DNA from: Siderastrea siderea
Lineage: Eukaryota > Cnidaria > Anthozoa > Scleractinia > Rhizangiidae
Direction: 5' to 3'
Assembly (NCBI GenBank): GCA_964030785.1
Contig: OZ034979.1
Span: forward strand, 5,699,423-5,763,422
DNA: 64,000 nucleotides
Below, piece by piece: positions 56,139 through 64,000 of this stretch. The translations under genes were made by a program, and so were the position numbers. A model generated the notes under the pieces. The model did no database searches. It saw nothing but the letters and a program-made list of their open reading frames with translations, and had not been told where the DNA came from. Positions within the stretch are counted from its first letter, which is position 1; each line of letters opens with the position of its first letter.

Positions 56139-57439
56139 CCATTTGTAAGAGCAGAACTGTAAGGCACACTTTATACTGAATGGAAAATTGTGTTGTTCAA
56201 TTACAAGCATTCTTTACTGAGCCAGTTTGGTTGTTGTTGAGAATATACGATTTACAATGAATACGGTAGAGGCGTCGAGGAATATCCCCATTCTCAACGG
56301 AAAATAGTAAGAAAATCGTAAGTTTGGAAAAACGCATTTTTGTTTGGAACGCGTTCGTACTGGTGGTTATCAGTTTGATTTGACAACGAAAGGATGTGGT
56401 TCATTATGTTCCCGTAAAAAATGTACTGAGGGCACATTCGCGCTATGCACTGTACTGTTCTGTAGCTCTATGCATGCACTATGTACTGTACTGTAGGCAC
56501 ATTCGCCTTGCAAAATGACTAAAATCCAGGAACAGATCTGACTCTTTTCATCAGTAAAAAGGGGTCACCTCAATGTTTTATATTCGGTGTTAAAATTAAT
56601 GTACTGTATTATAAAAATCAGATCCAGATCCTTAACCTTTTATAATTTGATTTATAATGAAGCCCTACTAACCCCATCCACACACGAAAAAAATTTCATG
56701 CAGAACGTTGGAGGGAGAACAAAATATCTTGCAAGCACATACCCTAAGGAAAAAAATTCATGGGGAATTAAGGGGTTAAAAAAAATATTCATGCCTATAC
56801 CAAGTCACCCAACCCCCCCCCCCCCTCAGAAGTTAAATGGTTGGCCCCTTACGCGTTCCTGTACCACACACGTACGCTGTTTTCGCTTTCGTTGTTTTCT
56901 TTCCCACCCACCCATCCAAGTGTAGAGATATTTAGAGGGTCAGGTGGCAGAGAGGTTTATTTCTTTTCTTGATGTAGCCTTTCCTAATTTCTTCAGGCCT
57001 AGAAATAAACTTCTCTTATGGCCAAAAACAAGCTGTGTTGCACGCCGTTGTTGGCGGGGGGGGGGGGGGGCATTGCCAATAAAGTTCATTGATTGATTGA
57101 TTGATTGATTGATAAAAGTTGTCCCAGGTGAGAGTCTCACCCTCCCAACCGAGACAACTTCTCCCGATCGTTTATATGAGATTTTAAAAAATCTTTCTGC
57201 TGACCGAGAAAAAATTACCCATTTTAAGTAATCATAATCCTGCGTAAATATTCAAAACTTCACTACACCTTCTATGCCCATTCTGATTCCCTTCTTTAAT
57301 TAAGGCACCGTTTTTCTTTTAAATTATCAGCAGCTGGGCAAAGTCCCCTATGTTAAATTAAATAAAGAGATCGAATAAACCACCCTATGCAATCCAGCTC
57401 ATGAAAATCGCGCTACACTTTGTAACCAACGCTAATAAA

Positions 57440-57710
57440 AGTACATTGCTAAGATTCCTTCTTAAATTGGTCACTCTAAGACTCTTACAGTCGCCACTAT
57501 TCCTCTTGTGATGATTGTTAAAAGTACCACCCTTAGGGACTCTTAAAGCTGGAACTCATAAGCGCCAGTTTTAACCACTCTTAAAAGTGCCACTTCTTAT
57601 GTTTGTTTACAAGTGTCACTTTAAGGTCTCTAAAAAGTGCCACGTGTAAGACTCCTTAGAAGCGGCACTTCTAACGACTCCTTGAAAGTGCCAATTGTAA
57701 GTTACATAGG
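57440..57710 (+). repeat. Degenerate tandem repeat in intron 1, copy 3
   Basis: Same GACTCTTAAAAGTGCCAC-type array as 12730-13015, here slightly shorter. Confidence 0.65.
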
Positions 57711-58841
57711 GTGCCAGATCCTTGGGTGGTTAAATTAAATATTTTTAGTTAATTTTACATGGGGGACTTTGCCCATTCTGCCCAGAACGACAATCTCTAT
57801 ATAATTGCTGATAAACATAAGAAGATTTAACCGTTATTTGATTTAGTTTACACTGGGTCTTGTGTTTTGTTGTCTAATCAAATCCTTTTTTCTTTCCAGA
57901 ATTCCATCATTATTGTTCATGCTTTTCTAGGCATTCCAGGATCAAATGGAATGCCGGGAATGCCTGGCGTTCCAGGGGTAGGTACAAGGTTCACAGGGAA
58001 GGGATGGAGCTAAAGGACAGACAGGTGACAAAGGAGCACAAGGAATGCCGGGTACAAAAGGGGAGAGAGGTCCCGAAGGACCACGCGGGAAGAGCGGACC
58101 ACCAGGAATGATGGGAATTAAAGGAGAGCCGGGAATTGTGGGAGCTCAAGGAAAGAAAGGAGACAAGGGAGAGAAAGGAGAAAGCGTAAAAGCAAGTCCG
58201 GCAAGTGCAGTGCCACAAACCAACTGGAAACAATGTGTGTGGAAAAAAAGCGAGAATACTGACCACGGAAAGATAAAAGTAATTGGAAAACAAAGTTTAA
58301 ATAACAGCTCTATACTAAGGTTGCGAAAAGAAAGTTCTAGCTTGCATTGTGTATCTAAATCCGCTGAGAAAAAATACTTTGTAAAGGAGAGAATTATTTA
58401 AAGAAATAGTGTTGGCATTTCAATGCTGAAAACGTAGATCGTATGGCTTTTATGCGTGTTTCTTGAAACAGCCAAGGAAAACCTTTAAGATTAACTTAAC
58501 CCGCTGCATTCTCACCGAAGATTTTCACATTTTAGTTTTCCTAGACCTTTATGACATGAGTGATAACATTGTTTCATAATAAGGGATATTGCTTTAACGT
58601 AAAAAAAAAGGCATTATGGCGGTGACAGGACTGGTAAATTTCTACTTTGTGACAGTAACAACTAAACTTCTTTCCCGTTTATCGTCATTGGTCAGTTAAT
58701 TATAAAAATTAAAAAAAAATGACTTGTTGCTTCACAAGGCCTTCGTTGACCGCTGTCGGTAAAAAAAACCTCTTTTCATATATTGTTTGACGACTAAAAT
58801 TAACCATCTGACTGGGGTTAACACCATTAAGACTCATAATA

Positions 58842-59627
58842 TCATGGGTGACAAATTACTCCTTAATTTTGGCGCGAAATTTCAGCGTTAATTTATAATT
58901 TCACATGTGAAATTACAAAATTGCCATGGCAACGGGTCTATCGCCCAGCGCCAAGATGGCGTTGAGGTTAATAATGAAAGTGTTTTGTGCAGAACTACAG
59001 CAATTCTGGAAATATTCATTGAGAACACAATTGGTAATCTGTAAATTTTGACTTTTAATTGACTGAACTTCTCAGAAATCACCTGCGAATTAAAAAGAAG
59101 AGATTATTTTTGATAGTGTGACAGCGGAAATTTTTGAACGGCGAGCCAGTTGCAGCGATCGAGTGATTGACCGCGAACTCAGAGAAGTAATTCAGTGGAT
59201 TTGGGCACTTCTTCGAATGGAATAAAGGTCAGTTTTTAAATACAAATTTGCTTCCGAAGTTTACTTTCGTTAAAACAAGTTTGCTGTGCGTATTTTGAAT
59301 GTATTTGTGAAGCCTTCTGAGCCTTGCTCGATGGAGCAACGTAGTGCACGATTCAGTGAATTTGCCGGATAAAACGCGGATAACCTTTGCCAAGCGATTT
59401 GCTTTGGTACTTTTCAAGTAAAAATTCAGAGTCTGGTGTATTTTGCTGTCGGTTACAAAAAACACGAAATCGTCAAAGCGTGGTAAAAACTTGTCACAAG
59501 ATTTTTTCATTATTTCACTCGGAAAAATGTGAACTTTAGCCGTTAAACCGTTTCAATGCTCAAGGAGTTCTCGATGCGATAAACAAGTCAAAACCCCACG
59601 ATTGTGAGTGTAATTTGTCACCCATGA
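58842..59627. mobile_element. 786-bp TIR element (TA) in intron 2 of copy 3
   Basis: The ends TCATGGGTGACAAATTACTC and its complement (about 20 bases) are flanked by TA. Copy 2 lacks it at the corresponding place in its intron 2 (about 14030). No transposase. A TA target suits Tc1/mariner-type mobilisation. It contains an RFX X-box-like TTGCCATGGCAAC at 58921. Confidence 0.8.
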
Positions 59628-59636
59628 TATTAATAG

Positions 59637-59795
59637 GTAATCAAATGGTATACTCGTGAAATTAGGAAATAATTTCACTTGCGTTTTGTCAAAATTTTAA
59701 TAATTTCCCTCGCCTAAAGGCTCGGGAAATTATTAGAATTTTGACAAAACGCGCGTGAAATTATTTCCTAATTTCACTCGTCACCATTTGATTAC
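59637..59795. mobile_element. 159-bp foldback in intron 2 of copy 3
   Basis: An almost perfect palindrome with arms of about 70 bases (GTAATCAAATGG outer ends, CGTTTTGTCAAAATT inner) and a short TCGCCTAAAGGCTCG centre. It is next to the TA element and absent from copy 2. Confidence 0.85.
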
Positions 59796-60944
59796 ACATA
59801 CTAATCTGACTCTGTTTTCCTTTGATTTCGTTCTTACAGGATTGTTCGTTTAACAAGCTGCAGTCCGATACAGCGCTCAAAGTCTCTTTCCAAGGAGTTA
59901 TGAGAGTCATTGGCGATAATAAGTGCAACCTTTGGTATTTCAAGTTCAATGGTTACGAATGCAGCGGACCAATGACAATTGATGCTGCTGTGTACAACAA
60001 CTAGTCATCAGGGGATCCCAATCTGCTTCATCACCGATCATTTCAGGGCTACTGTGAGAACATCCCACAGGGCGCAGTGACAGTGGAATTATGGGTAGGA
60101 CAGTGTAGTGGCGACGCCTTGGGTGATGCGCACACTGGATGGCAGTCAGTGTCCCGGATAATTATCGAGGAAGGAGCTTGGGCTCAGTCCTAAAACTTGA
60201 CTCTTGAAACTTTTCAACTAGCAGCAGAGAAAGGGACAGTTTTGCTCAATGTCTAGATAAAACGCGTTAAGGTAAAATGCTGTATTCACATCTGGTAGTT
60301 TAAAGTGAATCCAATCTTGATTTTCTTCTGAAACTGAAGCAAAGTTCAATTAAGAAAATGCTGTATTAGTTCTCATAGAAAAGTGAGTTGTCAAGTCTGT
60401 CTCCTTGTATTTTTTTGTGTTTTTGTCTTTGAAAATTTTAATCCACCGAATAGCTTTTTGCCTACCGCAAAGTTATCTGCTTTTGGAACTTCAGGAGCCT
60501 GGAATTTTAATGCCAATTAGTACATGTAGTCTCTCGGCTTTTTAAAAACCTGACGCCGTTTTTGGAAAGTCCGTAGATCTCTCAGGAACCTTAACCTATC
60601 CGGGACATCACCGGTTTTTTGTATTTTTGCAAAGAACGGACAGCTTTTCGGGAACTTAACTGCTTATGGGAGTACGCAAGCTCCTGTTAGCTTCTAATAC
60701 AAGTTGCAGTCAACTGTTACTTTTCGGACACTCTGCTGACAAGAACACACATTATTACGGAAGGAAAACTTTAAAAACGAAAGCGGTTCTTCGAAATAAC
60801 GAAATTGCGCCACGAGGCACAAGATTTGTAACATGACATTGCTTGCAAGCGACAAATTTTCGAGAACTCCATACATTTTGACCAATTATAAATCTACAAT
60901 AAAATAGGAAACTCCAGCATATGGCGAAGACTAGAAGAGCAGTT

Positions 60945-61255
60945 ACCATCAAGCGAACTGTTTAATTTTGCTTTACACTTAACCACTGCACCGTGAATTT
61001 CTACAGTTTCAGTTGTGTTGTTTTCCATAAACTAACAGCGATCTTCTTGTAAGTCACTGGCATGTACATGAAGAGAACAGTAAAGGCCATAATGAAAATA
61101 GTGTTAACGATAAGTAAAAGACCAGAAAACCTTTAAAGACTTGTCCGTATGTTGCGGCTTCGAAGCAAAGAGTAGATCGCAAGAAAACTGAGCAGAATTG
61201 CACCGCATCCAAAAAGTACTTAGTAAGTCTTAATCCAACAGAAGAGGGAGTGTTT
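60945..61255 (-). pseudogene. GPCR-like remnant, duplication unit 3
   Basis: Minus-strand fragments include FLAIYSLLRSRNIRTSLKVF (helix 1 to loop 1 style) followed shortly by FTVLFMYMPVTYKKIAVSLW (helix 5 to loop 3 style), in shifted frames with stops. Compared with unit 2 the region between them is deleted. Dead copy. Confidence 0.42.
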
Positions 61256-61473
61256 TTGGAAACACCTGCGACCATATCATGTCATTGGCGGTGTTCCAGT
61301 TGCATAATCAGTTTTATTCATTTTTGGCACAAACATTATTTTCGCCTTTTTATCCATTAAAAACCTTCAAGCAATAAAAGTTTTGAGCAGGTTATATCTG
61401 GAGGCCCTTAAAGCAACTCCAACCATTTCCACGTTCATGAGAGTCAAACCTTTAGTCAAGGTTTTAGTCTAAT

Positions 61474-61745
61474 GATGAAATCCTAAAGTGTGACCATTCA
61501 AATGAAAGCTATTGAGCAGTACTTTCCTGTGGTGCTGTTTATTATGCTGTACAAGGTGGTTCTAACTTTTGAGTCTGCGGATGAAATCCTATTAAATGAA
61601 AGCTACTGAGCAGTACTTTCCTGTGGTGCTGTAAATTATGTTGTACAAGGTGGTTCTAACTTTTGAGTCTGTGGATGAAATCCTAAAGAATGACCATTTA
61701 AATGAAAGCTACTAAGCAGTACTTTCCTGTGGTACTTTGTAGTAC
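61474..61745 (+). repeat. Tandem repeat, about 100-bp unit
   Basis: GATGAAATCCT begins units at 61474, 61580 and 61674, each carrying TGAGCAGTACTTTCCTGTGG or a close variant. Confidence 0.88.
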
Positions 61746-62835
61746 GTTATGATGTGCAAAAGTTTCTAACTCTTCACTCAATTCGAGGCTGTTGAGCAGT
61801 GTAAGGTAGTTATAGATTGTTAATCTGTGGATAAAATCCTAGAGTCAAACAGGTGACGCTGGTGTTGTGAGTTATGAGGCTTGCTCTAGCGTGTCAACTT
61901 TGAACTCATATAGGACAAACTAGTGTTCGTCGCCTTTGCATTTTTCTCAGAGGATCCAAGGTGTTTGAAGCCTTCTTTGCAGGTAGTATTGAATAGTACC
62001 TTAATTGGATACACTCGTCTCTTCTCGGAACCATGGTAATCTTAATTTCTTCTTCTTCATTGACCGCCTCGCCTTAGAGAGTAATCGAGCGCTGGGAAAA
62101 AGAGATAGGGTGCGAAGGTATATCTATGTGGAGAAAACCAGCCAGGATGTGGAATGGTGGAGACAACATAAACATTACCGGAAGCATTATCTTCTCAGGT
62201 GTGCCATATGCACGAAGGATGGTCATGAACTTCCCAAGAAGTATTGAGTCGAAGTCCACAGAATTATTTTTTTGATCTGAATTTATCATTACTACTTTTT
62301 TTTATCTAGAAGACACAGGAATTTTGAATTTAATAGTAATTATACGACCTTGTGATTATTGTTCAAGGGATAATAAATCCCGACCTTTTACTGGCGATTT
62401 TTTAATTTAAACTTTTACGTGTTTTAATAAGCCAAAAAGACTGACAGAGGTTCCTTAAAGGGTAAAACGCCCCCCTCCCCGAAAAAAATAATAATAAATA
62501 GGGGTCGGTTTCCACGTCCACATACTATAATAACAACGTTGCATTATACCTGAAAGATAAACCTAAAATCTCCCAATTCTTTTTACACACCAGTATAAAT
62601 TGATGGCACCCCTTTTGGAAAGACCTTCCCCGTACAATCCACCATAAGGGGTACACTCAAGGCTAAACGAAGGAATAAAATTAAACCCTGACTGGTTAAC
62701 TGTCTTAGTAGGAAAGTGACCAAGGACAGAGATTCCCCCGCCCTCACCCTCCCCCCCCCCCCCCCACTCTCTAGAGCTCCATTCGCGTTAATATATTTTA
62801 TTAATCTACTTTTTCCCCTTAAATCGGCTTTTTGA
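61746..62835. other. Non-coding stretch between units 3 and 4
   Basis: No gene recognised. Contains a C-run at about 62750-62765. Confidence 0.5.
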
Positions 62836-62842
62836 CAACTGA

Positions 62843-62945
62843 ATATGATTTTGCTCGAATGTGAGACTGAGATGAGAAATCAATTGATATATGTATTTCA
62901 TTCTGGTGAAAACAACAGAATAAATGAGATTAGAAGCCCTGGGCT
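62843..62945 (+). promoter_or_regulatory. Conserved block upstream of copy 4 exon 1
   Basis: Same sequence block as 10455-10555, here about 0.67 kb before the copy 4 start codon. Confidence 0.35.
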
Positions 62946-63513
62946 TAACATCGTTTGCTTCTATCAATTTTCATTTGTTAAATGTATTCCTTTTATTTTT
63001 CCTTTCTCTTTCATCAATTTTAGCGTTGATTGTTTTTCTAGTAATGTATATTTCTTGGAGAAATCCGGGATTATGGAGTCCTTAACCTCTCCGTTGGGGA
63101 CTCTAATGTGATATGTCACAATGGACGGCACTGAAATCAACAATGTGTAGTGTCCGACTGACATATTAATGCAATTCAGTCTTAAAATAATTAAAGACTC
63201 ATCCTTAAAAAATCAGGAAAGGTCATTAAAGTAGAGGGTAGAACACTGGCGTATTCTTTACCATGCCTATGTATTTTGGGAGCTTGATGCTCCGCTTTAC
63301 TTGGCACGGAGCCCGTGAGGTCTTTTGATCAACCCTTTGCTGGGGACTCTAATGTGCTAAGTGCCAATCGTGATGGCGAATCACCAGTATTCAGCTTCTG
63401 AATGACACATCAGTTGAGTTCCATGCGGAAATAAAGACTGGCTCTTGAAAAACAAGCACGTATTTGACATCATCACTGCAGAAGGAGAGTGTTGTATTAA
63501 CGTATTCTTTACC

Positions 63514-63627
63514 ATGGCACGGTACTTTGCTGTCTTGTTAGTTATCTGTTTGTCAGTAGGTTCACTAGCAACAACAACAAAACCACAAGTTCAACAGAAA
63601 ACCGACGCTTCTAAAGATTTATGCGAG
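63514..63627 (+). CDS. CTHRC1-like collagen protein, copy 4, exon 1
   Basis: A 38-codon first exon ending at a GAG/GTCAGT donor in phase 0, as in copies 2 and 3. It encodes a signal peptide (MARYFAVLLVICLSVGSLA) then TTTKPQVQQKTDASKDLCE. Eight residues present near the start of copies 2 and 3 are absent. The remaining exons lie beyond the window, so integrity cannot be judged. An earlier in-frame ATG exists upstream, but the signal peptide suits the chosen start. Confidence 0.8.
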
Positions 63628-64000
63628 GTCAGTACAATTGCACAACATTTTACTCAGCTGATCGTAACATAGATGACAACCTTGAAGAAGGCCTGTTTTC
63701 GGATAGAGGGCAAATTTTTGCGGGAATATGAAGATATTGGCACAAATTCGAACCAGGAGACTCGAAAAATTTACTCCAACTAGCACAAGTTTGATATTTT
63801 ATGGACGTTTTGCTTTTGTAGTTTGTATTAGGATAGTAACCCGAGCTGGAAGACAACACTATTCTTCGCTATCCTCAGATGTTTTTGATCATTTTCTAAC
63901 TTAAGAGCAGTGTGTACATAAGACAACTCTTTCTACTGAAACTAGCTTTAAACGGGGTTTAAATTTTTTTTAACCTTATCAAGAAGACAGAAAGAACATT
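63628..64000 (+). other. Start of intron 1, copy 4
   Basis: Similar to the first part of intron 1 in copies 2 and 3 (after 11207 and 18506), diverging progressively. Nothing else seen. Confidence 0.6.

Larger units (their letters stand above)
19494..56848. mobile_element. Element A: 37.4 kb TIR transposon (TTA target duplication)
   Basis: The left end GGGGTCAACCATTTAACTTC and the right end, complement of GGGGCCAACCATTTAACTTC, are inverted repeats of about 25 bases followed by a G-run and TTGGGTGA. Each is flanked by TTA (19491-19493, 56849-56851). Copy 2 of the collagen gene reads straight across the equivalent position (about 12115-12135), giving an independent empty site. A TWA duplication fits PIF/Harbinger-type elements, but no such transposase is visible. 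After removing later insertions about 14 kb of element A remains, with a retroelement fragment and two palindromic arrays. Element B (27830-50886) has closely related ends, so both belong to one family. Confidence 0.8.
18368..60193 (+). pseudogene. CTHRC1-like collagen protein, copy 3 (inactivated; 37 kb insertion)
   Basis: Exons: 18368-18505 (46 codons, signal peptide as in copy 2), 57900-58278 (collagen) and 59840-60193 (C-terminal domain). Exon 2 is 379 bases: relative to copy 2 it has a 3-base insertion near its start and a 4-base insertion after GMPGVPGV, which shifts the frame to an early stop in the collagen region. The rest of the collagen frame is otherwise well kept through NWKQCVWKK and GKIK before the donor. 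Exon 3 has TAG at 60002-60004 where copy 1 has Trp; the frame then continues cleanly to VELWVGQ, SRIIIEE and the ancestral TAA at 60191. Intron 1 has been expanded from about 2 kb to 39 kb by nested transposons. Two independent lesions make this a pseudogene. Confidence 0.85.

Noticed and set aside
19494..56848. Reading element A plus its contents as a single giant 37 kb autonomous transposon
   Set aside because: Separate target duplications for B, the P-type element and the kinase element show independent insertions.

Overview
The window is animal nuclear DNA, AT-rich, with short exons, GT-AG introns and dense transposons. It most likely comes from an anthozoan cnidarian such as a stony coral or sea anemone. 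That rests on the CTHRC1-like gene array, Penelope-like GIY-YIG remnants, alpha-kinase-bearing transposons and the overall repeat style; the species cannot be read from the sequence.

The host backbone is a tandem array of four paralogues of a small secreted collagen protein resembling CTHRC1: signal-peptide exon, Gly-X-Y collagen exon, C-terminal globular exon. Copy 1 shows only its last exon (1081-1437, intact). Copy 2 (11069-14313) has a frameshift and a replaced C-terminus. Copy 3 (18368-60193) has a 4-base insertion, a nonsense codon and a 37 kb insertion in intron 1. Copy 4 shows only exon 1 (from 63514). After copies 1, 2 and 3 lies a degraded minus-strand fragment resembling a rhodopsin-class GPCR, so the duplicated unit was larger than the collagen gene.

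Between 19491 and 56851 intron 1 of copy 3 holds nested DNA transposons, each bounded by inverted repeats and target duplications: element A (37.4 kb, TTA duplication) contains element B (23.1 kb, TTA), which contains a P-type element (20.1 kb, identical 180-bp ends, TAGTAAT duplication), which contains a 5.3 kb element with 321-bp ends (TGGT duplication). Copy 2 gives a paralogous empty site for element A. Smaller elements, SINEs, foldbacks and arrays are scattered through the nest.

The P-type element encodes a seven-exon P-element/THAP9-type transposase whose N-terminus looks like an RFX winged-helix domain rather than a THAP finger. It also carries, in opposite orientation, a spliced PIF1-like helicase. 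The innermost element carries two convergent genes: a single-exon alpha-type protein kinase with its key motifs present, and a four-exon DDE integrase/transposase. These two composite elements are the most unusual content here.

The rest (about 3.9-10.4 kb, 24.3-27.8 kb, 50.9-55.2 kb, 61.3-62.8 kb) is repeat-rich non-coding sequence in which I recognise no host gene. All gene models are read by eye from splice signals, reading phase and family motifs; no similarity search was run.
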